DNA of 64,000 nt from the NCBI RefSeq assembly GCF_003935375.1, contig NZ_RHQM01000014.1, positions 1 to 64,000 of the forward strand, in the 5' to 3' direction. The notes beneath the pieces are model-generated. The model worked only from the letters and a program-made list of their open reading frames with translations. It was not told where the DNA came from and made no database searches. Below, piece after piece: positions 43,815-53,004 of this stretch. The position numbers were made by a program, and so were the translations under genes. The DNA is from Stutzerimonas xanthomarina (GTDB lineage Bacteria; Pseudomonadota; Gammaproteobacteria; Pseudomonadales; Pseudomonadaceae). The first letter of the stretch is position 1. Every line of letters begins with the position of its first letter.

Positions 43815-45950
43815 ATGAGTCAGTGGGGAGGACATCCGCCGCTATGGCCGATCCTCTGCGCGGGTGCGGAGCAACATTGGCCACAGGCCGCATCTTTGCT
43901 CAGCGCGTTGGGGAGTGCGGGCATTGGCGCGTGGTACTGGGAAATCGCCACGGGACGTTTCTACTGCACTTCGCTGGCACTGCAATTATTCGGGCTTGAC
44001 GAAGAACCCTCCAGGCCAACCCAGTATCTCGACCTCGTTGCGCCAGAAGATCGCAACGAAGTGCGTCTGCTGTTCCACAATGCTCTCAATCACGCCGCTT
44101 CGCTTCCCATCACCCGCCACCGCATCTATTCGCCAGACGGTGATCTGCAATGGCTGGAAGTCAGCGGCAACCGTGAGTACATCGATGAAAAACAGTGCCT
44201 GGTTGGAGTACTCCGCAACCTCACGAACCACGAGCGACAGGCCGTTGAGGCACTGCTCGAAGCCGGAAGCAAATATGTCAAGGCCTTCCAGACCAGCCCC
44301 AACGCCATTCTGATTACCGAACGCCACAGCATGCGCATCATAGATGCCAACGATGGTTTCTACAGAATGACGGGTTATCACCTCGAGGAAATTTTCGGGA
44401 AGGTCAACCGGGAAGTCGGCCTTGAGCCGACGCAGCCGGAGGAGGCAGAAGCAGCGGCTTATCTGCTGCAGCGCGACGGCTGTATACGCCACCTGGAAAC
44501 GAGTGGCAGGCACCGTGATGGTACGTTGCGTCGAGTCGAAGTGACGGCCGAGCCGATCATTGTGCAAGACCAGGAGTGCCTGTTGTTCACGATTCACGAC
44601 GTTGGCAACCTGAAGACAGCTCAAGAGTCCATCGAGCATCTGGCCTATCACGATTCGCTGACCAACCTGCCCAATCGCGCCCTGCTGATGGATCGCCTGG
44701 TCCAGCAGATCGCCTTGCTCCAGCGCCACGACCTGCGCGGTGCCTTGCTGTTCCTCGATCTGGATAATTTCAAGCACATCAACGACTCGCTTGGCCACCC
44801 GGTCGGCGACGTCGTGCTGAAGATGGTCACCACCCGCCTGGAGGCCAGTGTGCGCCGGGAGGACACGGTGGCGCGCCTCGGCGGCGATGAATTCGTGGTG
44901 CTGATCTCCGGCCTGGAGGGCAAGCGTGCCGAAGTCAGCCGGCAGGCCCACCAGGTGGCGGAGAAACTGCGTGGTCTATTGGCCGAGCCGATGCTGCTGG
45001 ATGGTCACCACCTGCAGGTAACCCCGAGCATAGGCATCGCCCTGTTGCCCGATCACGGCGACAACCCCACTGATCTGCTCAAGCGCGCCGACATCGCTCT
45101 TTACCGGGCCAAGGATTCCGGGCGTAACACTATCCAGATGTTCCACAAGGCCATGCAGGACGCCGCCAACGAGCGCCTGAGCCTGGAAAATGACCTGCGC
45201 CTGGCCCTGGAGCGTGGCGAGTTCGAGCTGTACTTCCAGCCGCAGGTGGATGCCCGCGACGACCGGGTGACAGGCGCTGAGGCCCTGCTGCGCTGGAACC
45301 ACCCGAGCCTTGGGTCGCAGTCACCTGCACAGTTCATCCAGGTGCTGGAAGAGAGCGGACTGATTCTGGAAGTGGGTGCCTGGGTACTGAGAGAGTCTTG
45401 CCGCATCGCCGCGCAACTACTGGCGGACGGCTTGATCGACTGCCGTGATTTCCAGCTTTGCGTCAACATCAGTCCCCGGCAGTTCCGCCAGAATAATTTC
45501 GTCAACCTGGTCGAGTGCTGTCTGCAGAAAAACGGTCTGGCCGCCAATATGCTCAAGCTGGAGATCACCGAGAACATCGCCATCCAGAATCTTGACGACA
45601 CTATCGGCAAGATGCACCGCATGAAGCAGCTCGGCCTGAGTTTCGCCATGGACGACTTCGGCACCGGCTACAGTTCGCTGACTTACCTCAAGCGTCTACC
45701 TGTGGATATGCTGAAGATCGACCGGTCGTTCGTCCGTGACGTTACCAATGACCCCAACGATTCGGAGATCGTTCGCGCCATCGTCGCCATGGCACGCAAC
45801 TTCAACCTGCAGATGATCGCCGAAGGTGTCGAGCGGCATGAGCAACTGGAGTTGCTCATGCAGCAGGGTTGCTATCAGTACCAGGGCTACCTGTTCAGCA
45901 AACCCTTGCCGTTGGCGCAGTTCTGCCAGTTGCTCAAGGACAATCGCTGA
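43815..45950 (+). CDS. PAS-GGDEF-EAL cyclic-di-GMP enzyme
   Basis: A 711-residue cytoplasmic protein. Two PAS domains lie at about residues 30-150 and 160-275 (NAILITERHSMRIIDANDGFYRMTGY). The GGDEF domain (about 285-450) has RLGGDEFVVL, and the EAL domain (about 460-705) has GAEALLRWNHP, NISPRQF, EITENIAI, DDFGTGYSSLTYLKRLP and AEGVE. All active-site motifs are present, so it may make or degrade c-di-GMP. The start at 43815 (MSQWGG) has GGAGGA upstream. It probably belongs to an operon with the chemoreceptor and MFS genes. Confidence 0.92.
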   Translation: MSQWGGHPPLWPILCAGAEQHWPQAASLLSALGSAGIGAWYWEIATGRFYCTSLALQLFGLDEEPSRPTQYLDLVAPEDRNEVRLLFHNALNHAASLPITRHRIYSPDGDLQWLEVSGNREYIDEKQCLVGVLRNLTNHERQAVEALLEAGSKYVKAFQTSPNAILITERHSMRIIDANDGFYRMTGYHLEEIFGKVNREVGLEPTQPEEAEAAAYLLQRDGCIRHLETSGRHRDGTLRRVEVTAEPIIVQDQECLLFTIHDVGNLKTAQESIEHLAYHDSLTNLPNRALLMDRLVQQIALLQRHDLRGALLFLDLDNFKHINDSLGHPVGDVVLKMVTTRLEASVRREDTVARLGGDEFVVLISGLEGKRAEVSRQAHQVAEKLRGLLAEPMLLDGHHLQVTPSIGIALLPDHGDNPTDLLKRADIALYRAKDSGRNTIQMFHKAMQDAANERLSLENDLRLALERGEFELYFQPQVDARDDRVTGAEALLRWNHPSLGSQSPAQFIQVLEESGLILEVGAWVLRESCRIAAQLLADGLIDCRDFQLCVNISPRQFRQNNFVNLVECCLQKNGLAANMLKLEITENIAIQNLDDTIGKMHRMKQLGLSFAMDDFGTGYSSLTYLKRLPVDMLKIDRSFVRDVTNDPNDSEIVRAIVAMARNFNLQMIAEGVERHEQLELLMQQGCYQYQGYLFSKPLPLAQFCQLLKDNR

Positions 45951-46030
45951 AGCGTTAACGGAGGAAGCCGGACAGTCCTTGAGCGTCTCCCGTAGGATGG
46001 AGTGATCTGCATGATGGAATACCCATAACC

Positions 46031-46066
46031 AAAAAAGGGCATGGATGCGCTCCATGCCCTTTTTTG
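46031..46066. terminator. Bidirectional rho-independent terminator
   Basis: AAAAAAGGGCATGGA pairs with TCCATGCCCTTTTTT around a 5-nt loop, between the convergent GGDEF-EAL and amidohydrolase genes. Confidence 0.88.
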
Positions 46067-46081
46067 TGTTGCGCTATGGGG

Positions 46082-47284
46082 TCAGTCGCGCACGCCTTCC
46101 AGCAGACCCTTGAGGTTGCGGCACATCACGCGCTCAGCCTGCGCATCGCTGAGATCCTCGATGTCCTTGAAGAAGTCCCACGGATGGCTCAGGCCTTCCG
46201 GGTGCGGCCAGTCGCTGCCGAACAGCACGCGGTTGTCACCCATGATCTCGCAGATGCGCAGTACCGGATCTTCGTAGAAGGGCGAGATGAAGACGTGCTT
46301 CTTGAAGCTCGCTACCGGATCCTGCTTGAAGGCTTTGGGCATCTTCTTGTAGTTCATCTCCAGGCGCTCCAGCAGCGGTTCCAGCCAGGAGCTGCCGTTC
46401 TCCAGCGAGGCTACGCGCACGTCCGGGAAGCGGTCGAAGACGCCGTGGCAGACCAGCGAGGTCAGGGTGTCGGAAATGGCGCGGCCCATCCAGTCGAGGG
46501 TCTCGGCGAACGGATCCTTCTCGAAGGGGCGGAATTCACCCTTGCCGCCGGCGGTCCACCAGCGGTTGATCTTGTCGTAGCCGGAGTCGGAGACGTGCAG
46601 CATGACGAAGATCTTCGCCTCGTTGACGCGAGCCCAGAAGGGGTCGAACTCGGCCATGCCCGGCGCGCGGCCTTCCAGCGGGTTCTTGGTTCCGGCGACC
46701 GGGGCCGGGCGGATACCCACTACCCGGGCGCCGTGCTTCAGGACGAATTCGAGCTCTTCGACGGCACGGTCGACGTCGTACAGGTTGATCATCGGCACCG
46801 GGAACAGGCGGTTCTCGCGTGCGAAGCCGCACCCTTCGGCCAGCCAGCGGTTTGCCGAGTGCATCAGAGCGGCGATCACGTCCGGCTTGTCGGCCAGGCG
46901 TTCTTCGATCACCGAGGCCAATGTGGGAATGAACAGGGCGGCGTGGATCTTCTGCTCGTCCATCACCTTCAGGTGCGCGGCACCGTCGAAGAAGGCCGGA
47001 TCCGAAGGTATCGGGTCACCGCCGAACTCACGCAGGGAGAGGCCATCGGGGTTTTCCCCGCGGTACCAGCCCTCGTGCGCACCTGGCGCAGCCACGACAT
47101 CGAACGTCGGGTTGGGAATGTAGTCGCTGATCATCCCGCCGACGGCCAGTTTTGTGCGGCCGTTGATCTGCACGTACTGGAATTCCTTGCGGTACTCCTT
47201 GGGCAGGTGGGTCAGGAAGGCCTCTGGCGGCTCGTAGAAGTGCCGGTCGACATCGTAGATCGGATAATTGACGTTGCGCATCAT
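46082..47284 (-). CDS. Amidohydrolase-2 family metalloenzyme (paralogue group B)
   Basis: A 400-residue close paralogue of 37780-38967. It carries YDVDRHFYEPPEAFLTHLP, MLHVSDSGYDKINRWW and LFGSDWPHPEGLSHPWDFF, so the metal-site pattern is preserved. It is monocistronic, ends beside a terminator, and has an operator copy 29 bp upstream. Either of two adjacent ATGs may be used. As with the other three amidohydrolases, the chemistry cannot be called from sequence. Confidence 0.83.
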   Translation of the reverse strand: MMRNVNYPIYDVDRHFYEPPEAFLTHLPKEYRKEFQYVQINGRTKLAVGGMISDYIPNPTFDVVAAPGAHEGWYRGENPDGLSLREFGGDPIPSDPAFFDGAAHLKVMDEQKIHAALFIPTLASVIEERLADKPDVIAALMHSANRWLAEGCGFARENRLFPVPMINLYDVDRAVEELEFVLKHGARVVGIRPAPVAGTKNPLEGRAPGMAEFDPFWARVNEAKIFVMLHVSDSGYDKINRWWTAGGKGEFRPFEKDPFAETLDWMGRAISDTLTSLVCHGVFDRFPDVRVASLENGSSWLEPLLERLEMNYKKMPKAFKQDPVASFKKHVFISPFYEDPVLRICEIMGDNRVLFGSDWPHPEGLSHPWDFFKDIEDLSDAQAERVMCRNLKGLLEGVRD

Positions 47285-47312
47285 GACCTCTGCTGACGGT
47301 CTGGTTGAATAA

Positions 47313-47337
47313 TGAAACTGACTGTATGTTAGTTATG
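47313..47337. promoter_or_regulatory. Putative regulon operator, amidohydrolase / SDR copy
   Basis: TGAAACTG-ACTGTATGT-TAGTTATG in the gap between the divergent starts at 47284 and 47430. Both inner arms (AACTGAC, GTTAGTTAT) match well. Confidence 0.68.
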
Positions 47338-47429
47338 TGCGTGCGTCAATACACATGAAATATGGGTGGATTAACAGTTCTTAACTGACGTGTTGTCATC
47401 GGTTGGGCCGGTGGCCAGGAGAATGAAGA

Positions 47430-48167
47430 ATGAGCAAGGTGTTGGCGGGGAAGGTTGCAGTGGTTGTCGGGGGAAGCAGCGGCATAGGCCTGGCGACCGT
47501 GATCGAGCTGCTGCGCGCTGGCTGTACGGTGCGCGCCACCGGCGTTTCCCAGGCGGAGATAGAGGCGTGTCGAGCGGATCCGGACGCTGCCGGTGCGTTA
47601 TTCGACCTGCTCGATGTTCGCGATGGTGCGGCGGTGACGAACTATTTCGCGAGCCTCCCGCGCCTGGATATCTTGGTCAATTCCGCCGGTATCGGTCGAG
47701 GAGCGGCCGAATTCGAAGAGGAGGGTTTCCTGCAGACCCTGGAGATCAACCTCAACGGCACCATGCGCTGCTGCTATGCCGCGCGAGAGCTGTTGACCCA
47801 CCAGGGTGGCTGCATCGTCAACCTCGGTTCGGTGATGAGCTTCTTCGGCAGCCCCACGGCGCCGGCCTATGCCGCCAGCAAGGGCGGCGTGGCCCAGCTG
47901 ACCCGTAGCCTGGCGGTGGCTTGGGGCAAGGATGGCATCCGCGTCAATGCGGTGGCTCCGGGCTGGACCGATACACCTATGACCCGTGAAATCCAGGAGC
48001 ATGCCACCGAGCGCAACGCCCGTGTCCTGGCGCGCACCCCGCTGGGTCGTTGGGCCCGGCCGGACGAGATCGCCTCCTGCATCCTGTTCCTGGCGTCCCC
48101 TGCGGCATCCTTCGTCACCGGCACTGTGCTGGCGGCCGATGGTGGATATATGGCCAACGGCCTTTGA
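47430..48167 (+). CDS. SDR family oxidoreductase
   Basis: A 245-residue classical SDR: VVGGSSGIGLATVIELLRAG, NSAGIGRG (Ser in place of the second Asn of NNAG), NLGSVMSFFGSPTAPAYAASKGG and the end TGTVLAADGGYMANGL. The Ser-Tyr-Lys triad is intact. The TGVSQAEIEA stretch where the cofactor-specific acid usually lies leaves NAD/NADP preference open. It is monocistronic, followed by a hairpin. Confidence 0.87.
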   Translation: MSKVLAGKVAVVVGGSSGIGLATVIELLRAGCTVRATGVSQAEIEACRADPDAAGALFDLLDVRDGAAVTNYFASLPRLDILVNSAGIGRGAAEFEEEGFLQTLEINLNGTMRCCYAARELLTHQGGCIVNLGSVMSFFGSPTAPAYAASKGGVAQLTRSLAVAWGKDGIRVNAVAPGWTDTPMTREIQEHATERNARVLARTPLGRWARPDEIASCILFLASPAASFVTGTVLAADGGYMANGL

Positions 48168-48204
48168 AGAGAACCGTGCTCTGGGCGCGGCATTGTGTTA
48201 CCCA

Positions 48205-48230
48205 AACGGGCCCGGCTTGCCGGGCCCGTT
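48205..48230 (+). terminator. GC-rich hairpin after the SDR gene
   Basis: AACGGGCCCGGC pairs perfectly with its complement (3-nt loop), followed by GTATTT, a weak U-tract. Confidence 0.6.
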
Positions 48231-48350
48231 GTATTTCCGTTGCCTAGGCGCCGCGTGGTCGGCTTGAACAGGTGTAGGTCAGGGCATAGCCTTCGCAGCG
48301 TACACCGGCCAGGTCAGAGATCGGCTGGCAGGAAACTCATCAAGATAAAC

Positions 48351-48364
48351 GACAGTGTGTTGTC
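48351..48364. promoter_or_regulatory. Candidate MarR autoregulatory palindrome
   Basis: GACA and TGTC arms surround GTGTGT about 25 bp before the marR start. It does not fit the 25-bp motif found elsewhere, so it may bind the MarR protein encoded next to it. Confidence 0.35.
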
Positions 48365-48389
48365 AATTTGGTAATGAGGTGTCATATTC

Positions 48390-48899
48390 GTGGGCAAGAC
48401 GTCCAATACAAGTGATGCAGTGACGTTCGACCATTCGGTCCACAGCGAGCAGGGTGCCCGCCTGGCCGAGCTGGTCGATGAGGTACTGCGTCTGCATGGC
48501 CGTGTGATGAGCGCGAGGAAGCCTGCCGTGCTGGGCAGTTCCGCCCAGATCTTTGTGCTCGCCTCGGTGGTTCTGGCGCAGGAGCCGCCAACCGTGGCGC
48601 GCATTGCGCGCAGCCTGGGCTACAGCCGTCAGGCGGTGCAGCGGGTGGCCGATGTGCTGGTGGAGGGCGGTTATGTCCTCTACGCGGACAACCCGCATCA
48701 CAAGACCTCCAAGCAGTTGCTGCCCACCGACAAGGGGAAGCAGGTCTATGCCGAGGCCAACCGGGAAAGCGCGGAGTGGACCGAGCGAACCTCCCGTGGA
48801 CTGGAGGCCGGGGAGCTGGAACAGGCATTGAGCGTATTGAGGCGAATTCGCCGGAATCTCGAGCAGGACAAACAACTGTCCGCGGGAGGGCCGGCCTGA
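48390..48899 (+). CDS. MarR-family transcriptional regulator
   Basis: A 169-residue winged-helix regulator. The DNA-binding part is PPTVARIARSLGYSRQAVQRVADVLVEGGYVLYADNPHHKTSKQLLPTDKG-like, spanning residues 65-115, with the wing in DNPHHKTSK. The helices on either side form the dimer domain. The start is GTG. It is followed by the kinase-dehydrogenase-SDR-ligase operon, for which it is the likely local regulator. Confidence 0.87.
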   Translation: MGKTSNTSDAVTFDHSVHSEQGARLAELVDEVLRLHGRVMSARKPAVLGSSAQIFVLASVVLAQEPPTVARIARSLGYSRQAVQRVADVLVEGGYVLYADNPHHKTSKQLLPTDKGKQVYAEANRESAEWTERTSRGLEAGELEQALSVLRRIRRNLEQDKQLSAGGPA

Positions 48900-49002
48900 C
48901 GACAAGAAGCAGGTAATCGGGAGGTGAGTCGATGGTCGCGACAACGAGCAATCCACACCGCAACAGCAGGCGGGCGGTGCGGACAGTCAAGGGACGCAAT
49001 GG

Positions 49003-50067
49003 ATGACCACGACACTTCCCGATTTCGATGGCCTGCTCGACTGGACGGCCCTGGCTGCCTGGATCGACTCCGCTGGCCTGCCTGGCAATGGCCCGGTCAC
49101 CGAGATCAGCCAGCTCAGCGGTGGTTCGCAGAACAATCTGTTTCTCATGCGGCGCGGCGACGCTCGTTTCGTGCTGCGTCGCCCACCTCGCCATCTGCGC
49201 GCTAACAGCAACGAAACCATGGCGCGCGAAGCCAGGGTGCTGGCGGCAATTGCCGATAGTGCCGTGCCCCACCCCCGCCTGCTGGCGGCCTGCACCGATG
49301 CCTCGGTGATGGGCGTCAACTTCTTCGTCATGCAGCCCCTGGAGGGTTTCTCGCCTGCTGGCTCATTGCTGGGGAGGTACGCCACGGACGCCAACTGGCG
49401 CCGGCGCATGGGTGAGGCGTTTGTCAGCGCCGCGGCCGCCCTTGGCGGACTCAATTATCAGGCGCTTGGCCTGGAAGGTTTCGGCAGGCCGCATGACTGG
49501 CATGGTCGTCAGGTGGAGCGTTGGCGCTCGCAACTGGATGGTTACCGTGACACGCCTGGCTATGGCGAGGCTTCGCTGCCCCATGTGGATGCGGTTGGCC
49601 GCTGGCTGTCCGACAACGTTCCGCAGGATGGCCGCATTGGTATCATCCACGGTGATTTCCAGTGGCCCAATGTGATGTTCTCCCTGGAGGCACCGCGCAT
49701 TTCCGGGCTGATCGACTGGGAACTCTCGACCCTCGGCGACCCGCTGCTGGATCTGGCCTGGGTACTGACTTCCTGGCGTGAGCCGGGTGACCCCGAAGGT
49801 GGCGTTGGTGCCAAGCCAGTGGTCGAGCCCTGGGATGGCTTCATGAGCCGCGCCGAACTGATTGCCCTCTACGGCGAACTGAGCGGGCGCGACATGAGCG
49901 CCATGCCGTGGTTCTTCGTCCTTGCCTGCTACAAGCTGGCCTGTCTGCTGGAGGGCACCTACGCCCGCTCACTGATAGGCAAGGCGCCGCAGGAGATGGG
50001 CACCTACCTGCACGACTACGCCACCTGGCTGATGGCCAAGGCCCGACAACTTATCGCGGCCGCCTGA
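49003..50067 (+). CDS. APH-family kinase, ACAD10/LvaA-like (4-hydroxyacyl-CoA kinase)
   Basis: A 354-residue phosphotransferase-fold protein. The N-lobe has QLSGGSQNNLFLM and FVLRRPPRHLRANSNETMAREA; the catalytic loop is GIIHGDFQWPNVMF, and the metal site is GLIDWELSTLGDPLLDLAW. These are the hallmarks of the ACAD10/11-like and LvaA-like kinases. LvaA of P. putida phosphorylates 4-hydroxyacyl-CoA before an acyl-CoA dehydrogenase-like partner eliminates phosphate. The adjacent dehydrogenase gene 27 bp downstream matches that arrangement. A role in antibiotic resistance is unlikely. Confidence 0.85.
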   Translation: MTTTLPDFDGLLDWTALAAWIDSAGLPGNGPVTEISQLSGGSQNNLFLMRRGDARFVLRRPPRHLRANSNETMAREARVLAAIADSAVPHPRLLAACTDASVMGVNFFVMQPLEGFSPAGSLLGRYATDANWRRRMGEAFVSAAAALGGLNYQALGLEGFGRPHDWHGRQVERWRSQLDGYRDTPGYGEASLPHVDAVGRWLSDNVPQDGRIGIIHGDFQWPNVMFSLEAPRISGLIDWELSTLGDPLLDLAWVLTSWREPGDPEGGVGAKPVVEPWDGFMSRAELIALYGELSGRDMSAMPWFFVLACYKLACLLEGTYARSLIGKAPQEMGTYLHDYATWLMAKARQLIAAA

Positions 50068-50094
50068 CGCGGCTCCGTCGACACTGGGAGAACG

Positions 50095-51402
50095 ATGACC
50101 ATGTGGGACTTTTCCACCGAACCCGAATTTCAAGCCAGGCTGGACTGGATCGACCGTTTCCTGCGTGAGGAGGTGGAGCCGCTGGACGTGCTCTATCCCT
50201 CGGTCAGCGTGGTCTACGACACCCGCCACGCCAAATCTCGCGCGATCCTCAAGCCCTTGCAGGACAAGGTGCGCGAGCAGAAGCTCTGGGCCTGCCACCT
50301 CGACCCGCACCTGGGCGGCGAAGGCTATGGCCAGCTCAAGCTGGCACTGATGAACGAGCGCCTGGGGCGTTCGCTGTGGGCGCCCACAGTGTTCGGCACT
50401 GCCGCCCCGGATACCGGCAACGCCGAGATCCTCGCCATGTTCGGCAGCGAGGCGCAGAAGGCGCGCTACCTGCAACCGCTGCTGGACGGCGACATCGTGT
50501 CCTGCTTCTCCATGACCGAACCCCAGGGCGGTGCCGATCCGCGGGTGTTCACCACCACGGCGGTGCGCGATGGCGAGCACTGGGTGATCAGCGGCGAGAA
50601 GTGGTACTCCTCCAACGCCCGCTACGCCGAGTTCATCCTGGTGCTGGCGGTGACCGACCCGGACGCGCCGATCCAGAAGCGTATGTCGATGTTCATCGTG
50701 CCACGCGAGACGCCGGGGCTGGAGATCATCCGCAACGTGCCGCACATGGGCGAGCGCATCGAGCAGGACGAGGCCACCGAAGGCTATCTGCGCTACAACG
50801 GGGTACGTGTGCCGCTGGACCATCTGCTCGGTGACGTCGGCGGCGGTTTCGCCGTGGCCCAGGCGCGCCTAGGCGGTGGACGCATCCACCATGCCATGCG
50901 CACGGTCGGCCAGTGCCAGCGTGCTCTTGACATGATGTGCGAGCGCGCCCTGAGCCGGCATACCCAGGGCACCTCGCTGGCGGAAAAAGGCACGGTGCAG
51001 GCGATGCTAGCCGATACCCAGATCGAGCTGGAACAGTTCCGCCTGCTGGTGCTGAAGACCGCCTGGATCATCGATAACAGCCACGGCGATCCGCGCCAGG
51101 CGCGGGCGCATATCGCCATGGTCAAGGTGGCGATGGCGAAGATCTATTACGAGATCGTGCGCCGCGCCATCCACCTGCACGGCTCCCTCGGCGCCACCTT
51201 CGAGACGCCGCTGGCCTACATGTGGAACAACGTGCCGACCATGGGCCTGGCCGACGGGCCGACCGAGGTCCACCAGATCACCGTGGCCCGCGAGCTGCTG
51301 CGCAAGTACAAGCCCGCCGAGGGCCTGTTTCCCAGCGAGCACCTGCCGCCGAAGATCGCCGCCGCGCGTGCACGCTATGCCGACATCCTGGGAGCGCAGT
51401 GA
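50095..51402 (+). CDS. Acyl-CoA dehydrogenase (ACAD11/LvaC-like)
   Basis: A 435-residue acyl-CoA dehydrogenase. It shows GEGYGQLKLALMNERLGRS, CFSMTEPQGGADPRVFTTTA, WYSSNARYAEFILV, GGGRIHHAMRTVGQCQRALDMM and LHGSLGATFETPLAYMWNNVPTMGLADGPTEVH with the terminal dehydrogenase signature. It is longer than the short-chain type and resembles the partner enzyme of ACAD10/11-type kinases, which acts on phosphorylated 4-hydroxyacyl-CoA. The start MTMWDF is chosen, with MWDF as an alternative. It overlaps the next SDR gene by TGATG. Confidence 0.88.
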   Translation: MTMWDFSTEPEFQARLDWIDRFLREEVEPLDVLYPSVSVVYDTRHAKSRAILKPLQDKVREQKLWACHLDPHLGGEGYGQLKLALMNERLGRSLWAPTVFGTAAPDTGNAEILAMFGSEAQKARYLQPLLDGDIVSCFSMTEPQGGADPRVFTTTAVRDGEHWVISGEKWYSSNARYAEFILVLAVTDPDAPIQKRMSMFIVPRETPGLEIIRNVPHMGERIEQDEATEGYLRYNGVRVPLDHLLGDVGGGFAVAQARLGGGRIHHAMRTVGQCQRALDMMCERALSRHTQGTSLAEKGTVQAMLADTQIELEQFRLLVLKTAWIIDNSHGDPRQARAHIAMVKVAMAKIYYEIVRRAIHLHGSLGATFETPLAYMWNNVPTMGLADGPTEVHQITVARELLRKYKPAEGLFPSEHLPPKIAAARARYADILGAQ

Positions 51403-52148
51403 TGAGCAGGAACAATCCGTTCGATCTCAGTGGCAAGGTCATCCTGGTCACCGGGGGCAGCCGTGGGCTGGGTTACCAGATGGTCAAGGCCTTCGCCGAG
51501 CAGGGCGCCGACCTGATCATCGCCAGCCGCAAGCTGGAGGCCTGCGAAGCCGTGGCCGGGGAAGTGCGCGCCCTGGGCCGACGCGCCCTGGCGGTGGCCT
51601 GCCATGTCGGCAAGTGGGACGAGGTGGAGCGTCTGGTGGAGGTGGCCTACACCGAGTTCGGACGCATCGACGTGCTGGTGAACAACGCTGGCATGTCGCC
51701 AGCGGTGCCCAGCCACGAGGTGAGCGAGGAACTGTTCGACAAGGTGCTTGGCCTCAACTTCAAGGGGCCGTTCCGCCTTGGCGCGCTGGTTGCCCATCGC
51801 ATGGCGGCGGGCGCGGGTGGCTCGATCATCAACGTCAGCAGCACCGGTGGCATCCGCCCGTCGCCGCAGATCATCCCCTATGCCGGGGCCAAGGCGGCTC
51901 TCAACGCCATGAGCGTCGGTCTGTCCCTGGAGTACGGGCCGAAGGTACGGGTCAACACCATCTCCGCCGGGCCTTTCCTTACCGACATTGCCAAGGCCTG
52001 GACTCCAGAAATGCGCGAGACCTGCGGCAATGCCCTAGGCCGCCCCGGGCGCCCGGAGGAAATCGTCACCACCGCGCTGTACCTGGCCAGCCCCTGCTCC
52101 AGTTACACCACGGGCGCGCTGATCAAGGTGGATGGCGGCCTGCCATAG
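51402..52148 (+). CDS. SDR family oxidoreductase
   Basis: A 248-residue classical SDR: ILVTGGSRGLGYQMVKAFAEQG, IIASRKLE (Arg after Ser suggests NADP), NNAGMSPAVPSHEV, NVSSTGGIRPSPQIIPYAGAK and TTGALIKVDGG. It is translationally coupled to the dehydrogenase. A similar SDR (LvaD) accompanies LvaA/LvaC in levulinate degradation. Confidence 0.88.
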   Translation: MSRNNPFDLSGKVILVTGGSRGLGYQMVKAFAEQGADLIIASRKLEACEAVAGEVRALGRRALAVACHVGKWDEVERLVEVAYTEFGRIDVLVNNAGMSPAVPSHEVSEELFDKVLGLNFKGPFRLGALVAHRMAAGAGGSIINVSSTGGIRPSPQIIPYAGAKAALNAMSVGLSLEYGPKVRVNTISAGPFLTDIAKAWTPEMRETCGNALGRPGRPEEIVTTALYLASPCSSYTTGALIKVDGGLP

Positions 52149-52218
52149 CACGGCGGCCGGAGCGCTATCCGGCCAATCCGTCCTTCACGTCATACAACAA
52201 TAACAAGAGGTCGATGCC

Positions 52219-52992
52219 ATGCAATTAGCAGGCAGGAATGCGATCGTCACCGGCGGTGCCCGTGGCATAGGCGCCAGCGTGGTGCGTGCCTATGTCGCCG
52301 AGGGTGCGCGGGTGGTGTCACTGGATGTCCTGGACGAGCAGGGCCGAACCCTGGTCGCGGAGCTGGAGACCAGCCATCCCGGCCAGGCCCTGTTCCACCA
52401 TTGCGATATCGCCGACAGGGATCAGGTGGATGAAGCCTTCCGCCTGGCCGTGGACTGGCTGGGCGGGCTGGATATCCTGGCCAATGTCGCGGCGGTGGAA
52501 CGCACCGCGCCTGCCGAGCACATCGAGCAGCCGGACTGGGACCTGATCTTCGACGTCAACGTGCGCGGCACCCTGCACACCAATCAGGCGGCCTTCCCTC
52601 ATCTGAGGGATAGAGGCGGTCGCATCATCAACTTCGGCTCCGCCGCCGGCCTGGGCGGCATGCCCGGGGCTGCCCACTACGCCGCGTCCAAGGGCGCGGT
52701 ACTGGCCTGGACCCGCACCCTGGCCCAGGAGTGGGCGCGCCATCGCATCACGGTCAACGCCGTGGCACCGATGATCTGGACCCCGATGTACGACGCCCAC
52801 CGGGCCAAGATGAGCGTCGACGAGCTGGCCGCCCATGATCAGATGCTCAGTCGCATCATTCCCTTGGGCGGAAAATTGGGCGACGCCGAACAGGACCTGG
52901 CACCGGTGATGGTCTTTCTCGCAGGGGAGGGCTCACGTTTCATCACGGGGCAAACCCTCTGTGTGGACGGCGGCACTGTGCCGGTTCGCTGA
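52219..52992 (+). CDS. SDR family oxidoreductase
   Basis: A 257-residue SDR: IVTGGARGIGASVVRAYVAEG, SLDVLD (Asp favouring NAD), NVAAVERT in place of NNAG, NFGSAAGLGGMPGAAHYAASKGA and TGQTLCVDGGT. The catalytic Ser-Tyr-Lys is kept. It lies 70 bp after the previous SDR and 12 bp before the next. Confidence 0.87.
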   Translation: MQLAGRNAIVTGGARGIGASVVRAYVAEGARVVSLDVLDEQGRTLVAELETSHPGQALFHHCDIADRDQVDEAFRLAVDWLGGLDILANVAAVERTAPAEHIEQPDWDLIFDVNVRGTLHTNQAAFPHLRDRGGRIINFGSAAGLGGMPGAAHYAASKGAVLAWTRTLAQEWARHRITVNAVAPMIWTPMYDAHRAKMSVDELAAHDQMLSRIIPLGGKLGDAEQDLAPVMVFLAGEGSRFITGQTLCVDGGTVPVR

Positions 52993-53004
52993 GGGAGACG
53001 AGTA

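Noticed and set aside
48344-48368. A 13th copy of the 25-bp operator before marR
   Set aside because: The sequence is palindromic (GACA, TGTC) but does not fit the 8-9-8 pattern or the CAGTT core, so I list it separately as a MarR candidate.
49003-50067. Aminoglycoside resistance gene
   Set aside because: The fold is shared, but the ACAD10/LvaA-like motifs and the adjacent acyl-CoA dehydrogenase point to a catabolic kinase.
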